A DNA stretch of 64,000 nucleotides from Clavelina lepadiformis (taxonomy: Eukaryota > Chordata > Ascidiacea > Aplousobranchia > Clavelinidae). Position numbers and translations under genes: made by a program. The DNA is taken from contig NC_135240.1 in the NCBI RefSeq assembly GCF_947623445.1, positions 8,680,001 through 8,744,000 of the forward strand, in the 5' to 3' direction. Positions 25,674 to 37,085 of the stretch are shown one piece after another. The notes under the pieces were generated by a model. The model did no database searches. It saw only the letters and a program-made list of their open reading frames with translations, and was not told the origin of the DNA. Within the stretch, counting starts at the first letter, position 1. Each line of letters starts with the position of its first letter.

Positions 25674-25757
25674 AATAACTACAACATATGAACTATACAA
25701 TAGTTATATGGGTACTAAAAAGAGCCTTGTGAACTATATGGTGCAAAATGTTTAATT
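25674..25757. repeat. direct repeat, copy 1
   Basis: Shares ACTACAACATATG, ACTATACAATAG and TATATGGTGCAAAATGTTTA with 25873-25953, at about 85-90% identity by eye. It starts exactly at the right edge of duplicated block A, so it may be related to the duplication breakpoint or be a small dispersed repeat. Confidence 0.75.
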
Positions 25758-25872
25758 CACATTCCCAAAAGTTCTAACGCGACACAAAATGTTTATTAGA
25801 GTCTAATAAGTAAATAATAAGAGTACAACAGTTAACCAATAAAAGATTTGTCTGTTATCGTTAAAAGAACTT

Positions 25873-25953
25873 AACTACAACATATGCACTATACAATAGC
25901 TATATAGGTCCTAAAACAAACCTTGTGAATTATATGGTGCAAAATGTTTAATT
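25873..25953. repeat. direct repeat, copy 2
   Basis: Second copy of the 80-bp segment at 25674-25757, offset by about 198 bp. The intervening sequence is not duplicated. No inverted termini or coding potential. Confidence 0.75.
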
Positions 25954-26913
25954 AAGACGATTTACAGCGCTTTCTGTGGCCGGTTCTTTAGTTTCAGCCG
26001 CAACCAAAACACCAATAGAGAGTACCAAGCTATATTTAGACTACACAGACGACCGCTCGCTTAGCCTTTATTAACCACTGTCTACGAAATTAAAATTTCA
26101 GCACGTCTTAATGCGATCTGATGAACTTAAAAACAACTGCATCTAATGATGGCTATACAATTTTTACGTAAATTTTTTGAAAAGGAAAACCAATGTATAT
26201 AAATTTTAAAAACAAATAGTATACTGTTATAATGAAGTATGTTTGTATGGATCCTTATTACAGGAGGTTGATCGCAAGCATGCATGGTTTATGTGATGAA
26301 ATTTGCAGCAGTCGACAACAAGTTGGGAAAATTCAGGCATTGCACTTCAAAATCCATTCCACCTGGAATTGATTTGGCCATCCCTGGCTCGCAATAATGG
26401 TTTTTCTTACTTTGAAATTGCTTGTTCAGCGCAAGGTATTACCTACACTACACCTCTTTACAAGGAGAAGCAAAAGTCAAGTACTTTTAAAAGATTAGTC
26501 GCTCACTTTTAACTAAGATATAAATAATTTAAAAGTTAAGTAAGATAATCTATGCACTGTTTTCACCGTGAGACACCGCAGAACTTATTTGCCTAGCACG
26601 TGCGCATACAGCTTTGTTAATTAAGACTTGTTTAACCATTTCCGCCTATTACAAAAGCTGGTACAGAAAAGCGGGGTAGGTCCTTTGAAAGCACTTCCTG
26701 TAAGTACGAAATTTTTGCTAAGTTTTTGCTTGTTTCATGTTTAAATAAAATGGTTAAAGTATTTGATATGGCGTGAAATTGCGTAATGCACGAAGTCATT
26801 GTAAGCATGCGTGACTTATGACAGGTTTTCACAGAAAACTATATTCGTACACAACCGAGGCAAGATTGAAAAGGCGCCTCATAGTTTAGTACGTGCACAT
26901 CCCGTAATAGTAA

Positions 26914-26961
26914 TGACGTCATTTCCAGTACGGGCTTTACTTAGTTTTAGTGAATATAAAA
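26914..26961 (+). promoter_or_regulatory. CRE palindrome upstream of a TATA-like box
   Basis: TGACGTCA at 26914-26921 is followed 33 bp later by TATAAAA at 26955-26961. This spacing is that of a CREB/ATF-type core promoter. No coding region follows closely on the plus strand, so the driven transcript, if any, is unknown. Confidence 0.3.
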
Positions 26962-29900
26962 GTGAACTGTTGCGCTACATGTAACGTACAGCTGTGACGA
27001 AATCCTACGACAGAAAAAAAATTCCAGGTCTCGCGTAATCTAACTAACTGTTTGATGTTGAACGTTTCGGAAAAAAACTCCTTTAGTAGAAAAGTTAACC
27101 TCTTTCATTAGTAAAGATTGTTCGTTTAAAGTTATTTTTTCAAAACAAATTCAAATCTATCGGATAACCATGAAGTCTCTCGCCGGCCCACGCCAAGTGA
27201 TTACTGATTTCGTTTAATTTTGATGTAGGCATATTTGTTTATTATAAAATGGGCGAAATGAATTTTCTCTGTCTCACTCTTTCTTCTAATTTTATTCCAA
27301 CACCAATTCAACTCTATAATTTAGTGGTTATCGCAATTTCATTGGAAAAATCGTACGTTCAAAGCTATTTTTCACACTTTCTTGTTAACCTAACTTAAAT
27401 GTTATAACGTAGTACCTTGAACCTAGCCCTAATCTACCTTCTAATCTAAATTTAACTTCAATCAGCATAAACCATAAATAGCTAAAATAAACGTTTTGCG
27501 TACCACTTTTTCAAACATATCCGCCTACATTTAACAACGGGTTGTTTGCCCTACTCTCGGCGAAATATAACTCTCTAATTTAGTTCAAATTTATGGCCAC
27601 TTACAATAATAAGAAACGATTGAAATTAGGCTATATTTTACGCATCGGAAAGTTTTACATAAACCAAAGGTCATGTTACAATCTTTGTAGCCTACAGTAT
27701 ATGTAGAATCCTGCTGAATCTTTATACTATAGGCTACAAACTTTATTTTGGTTATGACATATACTTTCTGACTTTTGCGTTTTCCTTATTTGGGCCCAAC
27801 CTCTATTTGTATTTGAAAAATGAACCTCAACCGCACTAAATTACACTTTATGCACAGCAGAAATAGTCCAGTCCAAACCGTGGACCTGAGTGAACAAAGT
27901 CGTCAAACCGATCCAAGAGATTGAGTGACAAAATATCCAGAAAACATGTTGGTGATTGAATTACCGCCAACGATTTTTAAATATTCGATTTTGACGACAA
28001 CGTTAACACAGTGTTAGGTCTCAGTCACAGGTCTAAGCTAAACTGTGCTCTTCACTGCTATAGTTGAAATGGAATCAATGCTGTAAAATAAAACCTAATA
28101 TACCAAAAACGTATCCAGCACTACCGCATTTTGTTGCGCCACTGACAAGACTCCACGAATTTCGCAACGCTGTTACTATTGAGTTTGTACCAAAATTGTT
28201 GAGACGTATAATATTTTACGACACACGTTTTCAGAGACAAGATACTATAAAAATTAGAGCGGACAAAAACAATAGAGAGAGATCTTACGTAACCACAACA
28301 CTCGCAGCAAAAGCAACTTAAAATCAAATATTCTTCAAGAAGAGCGTTCAAATATAAAACATATTTTGAAAACTTGTGGTAAATTTTCATCTGTAATTAA
28401 TACTCTGTTTTTTTGCGAAACCGAAAACAAGTTTTGCTACGCAATAATGTAAACGTGGTTAAGGAGAAAACGCTTAGTCTACGAACTTTACGACATAACA
28501 ATTTTGTTTTTTGCTGACATGACTAAAGCAAGCATATTGCCACTGATTTTTCAAACAGAGCTGTTCTAAACTTAGGGTAACTGTAAATTAACGATAATTG
28601 TTTTCTCAAATCTCAGCTTATTTTAGCTTGTACCGTTAGCTAGCTTAGCAAATCTGACTTGCCTAACAGCAACAGTTAAGGCGTAGGCTGTGTTTATACA
28701 CAGAACATTGCTATTGAAAGAACACGGCACTAAAAGGACAAGAAATCACTCACAAAATGTCCTGAAACGGCTTTCTACGCATCATACTTTAACAGCTCTA
28801 AAACTGGCGATAATTATAGCTAAAAACTTTGGTTAATGCCTCATATAAAGCAGAGAAGAACTACACTATGAACCACGAAACACAACTGCGTGGTACCACT
28901 TTATGACGTCATCGTGCTGTAAGGTAATGTTTCATATCAAAACGTTTTCAACATATTCCAAATTGCTGGACAGGTTGCAAGTCTTCCCATGTCGCATCGA
29001 AGGTAACTTTTACTTTTCTTTAACTGTTGTAAACAACATTCATTCTATACTTAGATATGCAATATGATTTGTCATCTTATGCTGAAATTTTATACAATGC
29101 TGGTTGTTGGTATTTGAAACGGTGCCTAAAAGGTCCCAAGGCTTTTATTGGTATAAGCATTGGTCTCTTTAATCTGCCTGATGTAGTAGCTGTGGCTTGT
29201 AATTTTTTCCTCATATGGCCACTAGGTCAAAGTGCAAGATTTATTTGTAAGATACGGCAAGTTACGCTTACACACCTTACCGTGGTTAGGTATGTGTAAA
29301 TAGAGTGATCATCTCTAGCTTTGATAGTTCTTGCTCGACTTCCGACTTTCTGTAATGAGATTAATAATGGGCTACTATATGTATTGCAAACTCATTGTAT
29401 TGATAAAAAATGGAATTTGACCCCTAACCAACCATTTTACGAGAAGTCGCTGTTCGGAACGTTAAGCTTATGACGTCAGTTATGACGTGAGTTATTGGGC
29501 TAAAAATAAAACGGGAATGTTTTCGTATACAAGTTTCGATGATTTCGTTTGTTTAATCCTGAATAATAACCACCTTCAAAATCTACTTTCATACTGAATT
29601 TAATTGAAACAACTTTACTGCCCTCTCTGTAAACTATATCTTATTCGAATGTTTGAATAATAACGGCTCAGCAGACTATTTTATACACCTTGCCAGTAAT
29701 GTATGTTGTAGATCAAATACATCTCCTAACCCTATGCAATATAGACACATTCTCGCAAAATTGCTAACATTGTACATGGTATATTTCTAGTTTAAGTGTA
29801 ATTTTAGCCGAACTCAGCGATGACATATTCAACACTTTCTCGAAGCAATGCACAGACTGCTTCTTAATAATCTCATATGATCGGGAACTTCTAATCAGAA

Positions 29901-30454
29901 GACTACTTTGCTTTGTTCAATTCGAAATAACGGAGTTGCAAAATTAACAGAACGTGACTTGCCAACACTTCCTCTGACGTCACGCAACGCATAAGCTGCA
30001 AACGAGTTACTGTAAAGCACGACGGACATTCTTTTGAAAGGTCTTTTGAAAACCTTAAGCAAACATAGCTAACAATGCGAGTATATTTCCAGTGTGAGAC
30101 TCCTTTAATTAATACATTCCGGATCGTTCGACTTTAGCCTACGCCTTAACTCACAAACAATAAAATTGTTTGATAAATGATAGATTGTTCTTCACCTTCC
30201 ACCCTTGAGGTAAAGAGTCTAAATGTCGATGATTAGCACGTGTCATAAAGCCTAACTCAGTCGGATATTCGCTCTTTTTCCTCTGTATTGCTCACTCTTG
30301 TGAGGTTATTCGGTGTTGCGTATGACGAGCGTGTAACGTATCAGCTTTTTAGCGGGAAACTTGCAGCCTATACAATTATTCACGACAAAGTTTACATCAA
30401 TTGAAGCTCATATTCCATGAAATCATCTGCCACCGCTTTATGGTGTACGTCTGC

Positions 30455-30600
30455 ACATTCGCTATCGAATGTGCAGATTCAGCATAACATTCACATGCCA
30501 CAATCGCTATCGAATGTGCAGATTAAGCATAACATTCACATGCAACAATCGCTATCGAATGTGCAGATTCACCATAACATTCACATGCCACATTCACTCC
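30455..30600. repeat. tandem repeat, three 45-bp units
   Basis: Units start at 30460, 30505 and 30550, each with CGCTATCGAATGTGCAGATT followed by a CATAACATTCACATG segment, differing by only a few bases. The first unit has a perfect 11-bp inverted repeat with a 4-nt loop (CTGCACATTCG, CTAT, CGAATGTGCAG). Because 45 is a multiple of three, the plus-strand frame is open and reads as a 15-residue repeat, but there is no evidence that it is translated. Confidence 0.9.
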
Positions 30601-30639
30601 ATGGCTATCGGTCTATTTCGGTAATTTATACAACAGGGT

Positions 30640-31360
30640 TCAATGGTAAACGCTGTCTTTGACCTACTGGTCACCTGCTTTACTCATGAAGCAAGAACCA
30701 AAAATTCACTGGTGCCAATTGTTTTGACATAGAGTGTGTTATTTCCTGCTATTCTTTTGAATACCATATCGCTTCTTGGTTTCTATTTTCCACCACACAG
30801 AGGAGAGAGAATCGGTTTGCAAGTTACCATTTCTTTAACAATCATGGCAAGGCTGTTTGTCGGATCTTTGGTTACTTATATTCAATTACTTTTTTATAAC
30901 GTGATATTGGGCAACGCATTCCTCATCGTCAGGATTCACGTATTAAGCAAAGAGAGAAATATTTTGGTTACTGCCTGTTTCTATAAGTTAGAACACAACA
31001 CCATCAATGATGTAAGAAAATTTGTTCGTTTAGAGTTACAAAACAAAAACTCTGTTAGGCAATTTATTTTCTGGTGTTTTTACTAAGAGTACGCAGCATG
31101 TTTCCGGCTTCCACTGGCCCACTTCTTGGCATTTATTACGTGATTTGTATGGTGCTTCTTGGCCTAAACATTGCGATGACAATCCTCGTCCTGTATTTGT
31201 ATTTTATTGTTGCTCTGTTTTTTATTTTTTAAGAAGAAAGCCGCGCAGACTGCGTAAACGTGACAAGACGAGAAATAAAAGTTTCTCCGTTTAGTATATA
31301 GCTCGTTACAAATGTGTTAGATATAGAAATTTTGCTAAGTATTATCGTATATAGGCCTAT
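30640..31360 (+). pseudogene. nACh-2-derived relic: M1/M2 and M3 exons only
   Basis: Copy of about 14860-15600 of nACh-2, including flanking intron (for example ATGAAGCAAGAACCA and TATAGCTCGTTA). The M1/M2 exon (30733-30846) still reads SVLFPAILLNTISLLGFYFPP, but its donor is GC in place of GT. The M3 exon (31074-31232) is nearly identical to 15309 onward, but its acceptor is CTG in place of CAG and the frame stops at 31230 where the parent reads on. No ligand-binding exons, no M3-M4 loop, no M4. A non-functional segmental fragment, not a processed copy, because intron sequence is kept. Confidence 0.9.
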
Positions 31361-32032
31361 TACTAGAAGTTGTCTAACGAAGAACGTTTTCTAACGATTT
31401 ACAGCACACAATATCATATCGATTGTGCACATTACATTGCATTTTGAGAACTTTTAATGATTTTACAAAATTGAAATAAAAAAGAAGTAGCTTACGCACA
31501 TTTCTCACGTAACATAGGTATCGGTATTATCAAATTCGTGAGTTAAAGAAGAGAACTCGGATAACATAACATTAGTTGAATGCAAATAACATAACTTCAA
31601 TGACAATGAAATTTTCAAAGATAGCAGGAATGTTGAAGACTGGTTGTTGGTGGTTCTAACACTTTAGTACTACTGGCGTTTATACGAGGTGTTATCATGG
31701 CAAAAAAAAAATTAAGGATAGTAACATTCAGTCTATGAACGAAACAAAACTTTAGGAAGAGGTAAAAGTTTGTGGAAACAATAAAACGTGTTGTTTCACA
31801 TTGTTGTTTGGCTGTAGTTTTGCGAGAGCATGTCGTTATTGCGTTAACATTCTGTACAAGTTCAGGTCTTCAGCCAAAGTTTCGACGTAGTCAAAACCCC
31901 GCAGATTCAAGATGCGAAAGAAAATTACAAATTTTTTTTACGCATTGGAAATGCTCTCCCGTCTACACTTAAAAACATCATCTTCTTGGAAGTTCAGTTG
32001 TTAGACCGAAGTGCAAGATCGGTCTGACTTGC

Positions 32033-35000
32033 CTAATTAAGACAAGATGAGAGTGACAAGCTCCTGAGATTATCAGCCATAGCACAAACAATTTTCAACA
32101 AAAAACTGTACAATGCATGGAAAATATATTGAAGGATAACGGACTCTAATAAACAGCAAAACTCACTGTGATTCGGTGCTTCGACCTCAGACACTTGAGT
32201 GTTAGCGCTGTAAAAACGTTGATAGCCATTTGTCTGCATGCGCGTTCCTGCTGATCGACTTGAACTTGAAGTCGAAGAGCGTCGGGGCTTTGGGGACTCG
32301 AGCTTCGGCATGGCATCTTCGAGTTGTAAATCAAAAAAGTTTTGATCGAAACTCTTTCCGTTTGACCACTGGATGGGGTAGTTAAGCTGCAATTCAAATC
32401 AGCATAAACAAGGACGTCTTAGTTTTTGATTTCAAATTTGTAAAACGACTATACCGCTTATGCACTTCCAGTTAATTGTGAAGGTGTATATATTTTTAAA
32501 ATTTTTAAAGCGTTTTATCGCCAAAAGAAGATCAGTAATATGTAAATACTGAACTAAATATAAATAATATAAATCAAATATAGTAAATGAGTTCTGTTTT
32601 AAATAAGGAGCTCATTCATACTTTTATTGCAGCTTGTATTAAGCGACATGCAGTCTCTTTCATAGCGTGTTGTTTCAGATATTCTTTCATGCCAGGAACC
32701 AAGATAAAAATTATTTTTGTTTTAGAATCGATCATTGTTTGAAACGCCTGAAATATAAGGTATTGGACATTACACAAAATTGGAAATTTTGAAATGCATG
32801 CCCAAAGAATATTGCCGAAAAACCGCGCACATTAAGACTGTTCTGTTATAAAATTTAATGGATATGAAAGAGAGTTCATTTATCATAAGGACTACACTAA
32901 AGACAAAGATGATTCGATTTTGTTAAAACATGAAGTGAGCAGGGAGACGACAGAACCTGCTGCAGGTTGCGCATGCTCCAGTCATCATTCATATATTGTG
33001 ACGTCAGAATTATCACCACTCTGTGGCACTTCTTAATGGATTCAACAAGATTAACACGCACTAAAACATAAAAAGCAAGATTTGTTACGATAATCTGCGA
33101 TAAAATTTCTAACGCTGCTGGCATTGAATTACATTTGAATGTGCTTGCAAGCCTTAAGGGTACAATAATAATTCTATTTAGGCAAAACCACTTCTTGTTA
33201 AGAAAAATACTTTGCCAAGATCAATGAATGCAATAAGCCTAAATATGGCAATTCTTTGCGGCAAAATATGTGTAGCTTTTTCTGCAGTATTTTGGTGTTT
33301 CAGGGCGGACAATCTAGACCAGTGTTTCTTAACGTGGGACGCTCGCCCCACCTGTGGGGAAAATATTAGTGAAGTGTTTGAATTTAAATTCAACGAAGAA
33401 ATATGAAATCACTTTTTGTAACTTTCACTTTGAAATTGAGCAAAAATGCAATTGTACTTGTTCAGTTGCGTATTAAGGTGGAGGGCTATGCCCCTACCAC
33501 TCATGAATCCAACTGTTTTAAATTTCCTCATGAACTAAATGTTTGGGGACCATAGACTCTTTTCCATCTTGAATCCTTTTCGTTTATCGCATTCCCTTGT
33601 TTGTGACCACATATCGGCAACTATATAACTGATGAAAGGTACTGATAAGCGGGCACACAGCGTTTTAAATTCGCTTTATACGGCGTTTCAAAATTATATA
33701 TCATGAACAGCTGTCTTTTGTATGTATAAATGTGACAAGTACATTTCATTTCGAGACGTTCTAAAGTCATTTTTGAAGCATAGAGCCAAAAGTTTGAACT
33801 TCATCCATTTTGAGCGAGGTGTGAAACTGGCAGATGCTGGGATTTCAGACTGGGCTTTTGAAAGCGTTTGACCTCCCCTTGGTTTAAACGCAATCCTATA
33901 AATACGCCACTGATGGTGGGGCGTACAAATTTTTTGAAGCAGAAGTGAAACCTGGGACATAAAAGGTTGAGAAACACTGGTATAGACACTGTAAACTTTG
34001 TACTCACTTTCATTGCTGAAATCTTTGTGCTCATCGTAAATTTTGTATCCGAGTTCTTGCAGTTTTTCGCAAGTGACATGAACAGACTGAGACGTGTAAT
34101 CCTGAGCAAACGTGTCCAGTTCTTTTGTGTAGTGATAAGAAATGTAAGCTCCGTATTCTTTGTCGTCTGTAAAACTACAGTCATTTTTTTTCTTTTTTCC
34201 ACCGCCAAGATTACACATAAACTAGGATTGTTGTCTTAAAACCTAACATTTCGGACATTTAAAAAAATAAAATTTAACATAAAAACATGAAAAATAAAAT
34301 AAAAAATAAAAAGATATTTTTGCAAAGTTTCAATTGTTACCAGAAAAGGATCCAGACAATGACAATCTTACCTAATTCATAAGATTTGAAGTGACGTTTA
34401 ATATAAACCCGAACGTGTACTTGTTTGTAGTAGAGAAGGAACATAATGAAAACTAAAACGCCCAAAGAAGGCACAATAACTGCCACAGCAACTTCAGCAT
34501 AATGGACAGTTTGTCTGTACACTTGGCTTTGGTCTTCTTCTAGCTCAACAGTTTTACTGATTAACTCAGTGCCTTCGTTGTTTGTTAACGACGAGATTTT
34601 GTAAGTTCCGTAATCGGATGGCGACAATGACCTGTCAAAATAGAAAGAAGTATTTGTTGAATACAAAACCGAGTAAAATGGTTTCGTACAATTGAAAACA
34701 CAAAAGTCTATGTAGTAAATTTGCTGGCTCACTGAATTTCAAGCACAATCGGGATTACTTCTTCTTTTCGGTTTCTTTCAGACTCATCCGCCACATAAAG
34801 GAAACATTTTCTTTTATAGTCACTATAAAGTAGTTTGTTAAATTAAATATGGAAATATGACAACAATTTGGTATATCAGTTCGGAATTAAACAGTTTGGT
34901 ATATCAGTAGGTAGAAGTGGGAATAATAAACAACAGTCAAAATATAGTCTTATGCCAGAAAAGCAAAACATTATACTTACTATGAACATGATAGTCGATC

Positions 35001-37085
35001 ATTTGAATTTGTAAATAAGTTTCTTTTGCAGGATCCTTCGATTTTAGGTGAAGATACCTCTTTAACATTTTCTTTCTGTTTGTTGATTTGCTTATGAGCA
35101 TATGTTTTGTGTTTTATTATGCTATTACAAAATTAGCGCCATTCGTTTTGCTACCCACAGTCAATGGCGCAAAACAAACAATACCATACGATACGCTTTT
35201 AGATTTTGGTAAAAGGTGCTATGCATACACCATAACGAAATCTTAAAACACAAAAAGTAAACATTTTCGGTTTTATTATCTTATGTACTGATTTTAATTT
35301 ACCTTTTCCCAAAAAGCTCTAAAAGAAGTGACACTAAACTCTCCAACACCAAGTCGTAGTTGGCAACTTAGTGACACATTCTCTCCTATTCTTGCAAGAA
35401 CTTTATTTTCACATTGCAAGGTGTGCGGGGACTTTCTTGGTGGTTCTAAAAGTACCCAAATACCGTGGCATGATTTGGTATAGGTACCGAAGCAATACTG
35501 TTTGTGTATACAATATAAATAAGGCTATATAAGGCTTGTATAAAGCTGGGTTTATATAAGGGTTGTTTACAAAACAACAAGTTAACGAGCCAGAAATACT
35601 CACCGTGAACACAAACTGGATACCCCGCAATAAATCTTGTCATTCCATTGTAGGTCACTGTACACGCATAGATTCCTGCTTGATCATATTCTAATTCCGG
35701 AAAAAACAACTAAAACAGATAAAGTTAAATGTCATCATTCCTGAAACCACAAGTGTTTTTTTTCTCTTAAATTTTAGACGCATATATTTCCTAATTACCT
35801 TTCCACTGCTTCTGATTGTTGTATTTACTGGAAGCGAGGAACAATTTCGAAACCACTTTGTGGTGACATCGGTGGCAAATACTTTGGGATAGATATCGTG
35901 TCCAACTTTATGACAAAAAATGTAAAATATATAAAAAATTATAATTCAACTGATGTCGCTATAGACCATACAGACGTAATAAGATTATGTTTACGTTCAC
36001 AGCTTAGTTCTTTAGATTGTCCGATGTGTGATTTTGCCAGTAAATCTAAATGTCTTGCAAATTCTTCACAGCTGATCTGTTCGAAAGGTGTGGGCACGAC
36101 GTTTATCTGAAGACCATAGCATTTCTCGCTCTCAGGGATCTACACGGTACAAACCGGACAAAATCTTTGAAAATTTCAAACTACTGTAACCAACCTGCGT
36201 TTACATTCAGTTGATTAGTTAGCATTGAGTGCTGAGGATTGCAGAAAACATCCGAAATGCAAACCAACACCAAATATACTGCAATTGAGCTTCTTACAAT
36301 TATGTTCATCCAAAAGTGGTAGTTTTCATTTCCCTTTATTATGCCTAAATCAAGCGTCGGGCTATCATCAAAGATAATGTCGTCATAGCTGGTCGATTCA
36401 TTCAATAAAAGGGTACCGTTGTCGGCAAATACTTGACACTGAAAAAATAAAGATTATGGTTAAATATACTATTGACGTGATCAATCACTCTTATACAGTA
36501 TACTGTATGATTATTCAAAATAAAATCAGTTTTAAAATATTTTTTGTTTAGTCCAGTTGCATACGAAGAATGCTATATCGACAGGAGAAGATAACGACAG
36601 GAAATATTTGCAAATGGGTAAGTTTAAAAAATAAAGAAAGTTATAAACGAAAGCGTAATTTCGCATTTTCAAACTTAAAACCTTTTTGCTTACAATTATA
36701 TTCGATCCGTAAGCGACGTAATCATTATCGTATGCTTCATAAATTGTGTATTCGGGGCGAAATGCAAACATGCTGCATGAGAAACGATATGGCCAGCCTA
36801 TGAAAGCAGTATCATTAATACTGCCTCCGTTAACAATTGAGCAGTTTTGTCCGGAAGGATCTACGAAAAGTAAATTCTTGTTACTTTATACAAAGAAGCA
36901 GCACCATGTATAATTTTTGGTTTGAAGATGTTTTATTAAACTGTTTAGTGGTAAACATTGTTTGATATTTCATGTAAACATGACACGTAGAATCTATTTA
37001 ACTTACCTTGATCAACAACTAATGCATTGCCTGAAGCACAAATTATCAACAAACTGAAATAATTTATTATAATCATCGTTTTCAT
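32033..37085 (-). CDS. TIR-3: IL-1-receptor-like Ig-TM-TIR receptor, about 691 aa
   Basis: Recent duplicate of TIR-2 with the same exon plan: 37085-37007, 36860-36694, 36438-36298, 36139-35995, 35905-35799, 35709-35604, 35445-35303, 35075-34981, 34822-34733, 34631-34372, 34166-34008, 33060-32957, 32747-32622, 32386-32033. No frameshift or early stop, so it is probably expressed. Ig landmarks, membrane span and TIR motifs match TIR-2, except that MRVDNLVES has lost one Asp codon (MRVNLVES). The tail has RRSSTSSSSRSAGTR. The region matching the last exon of TIR-2 has lost its acceptor and first codons, so the frame runs through the former donor (GTGAGT at 32166) and ends at 32033, replacing the short tail by about 45 hydrophobic residues. 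If the old donor is still used, the C-terminus is unknown. Confidence 0.9.
33320..33979. mobile_element. hAT-type non-autonomous element in TIR-3 intron
   Basis: A 660-bp segment with termini CAGTGTTTCTTAACGTG and GGTTGAGAAACACTG, typical of hAT ends. Flanks ATCTAGAC (33312-33319) and GTATAGAC (33980-33987) match at 6 of 8 positions. It lies about 30 bp from the donor of the first TIR exon and is absent from the same TIR-2 intron. No transposase domain is readable in it. Confidence 0.8.

Larger units (their letters stand above)
19510..25676. repeat. segmental duplication, block A (contains TIR-2)
   Basis: Nearly collinear with 31393-37735, including introns and both flanks of the gene. Left edge words TATCATATCG and GTGCACATTACATT occur at 19535 and about 31412. 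Right edge words CGGAAGTAATAAATATTGATTT occur near 25604 and 37655, and similarity stops at ATCAAAAT. Block A has a 305-bp MITE (23123) that block B lacks; block B has a 660-bp element (33320) that A lacks. Confidence 0.88.
25019..30639. other. intergenic gap between TIR-2 and the nAChR relic
   Basis: About 5.6 kb with no supported gene. It contains the right end of block A (to 25676), a direct repeat pair at 25674 and 25873, four perfect TGACGTCA palindromes (26914, 28904, 29471, 29975), one followed by a TATAAAA at 26955, and a 45-bp tandem repeat at 30455-30600. Open frames such as 26303-26512, 28064-28321 and 29057-29299 show no family resemblance or splice support. Confidence 0.5.

Noticed and set aside
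30417..30662. Open frame with a 15-residue repeat, as a repeat protein
   Set aside because: The frame is open only because the 45-bp tandem unit is a multiple of three; there is no splice or family support.
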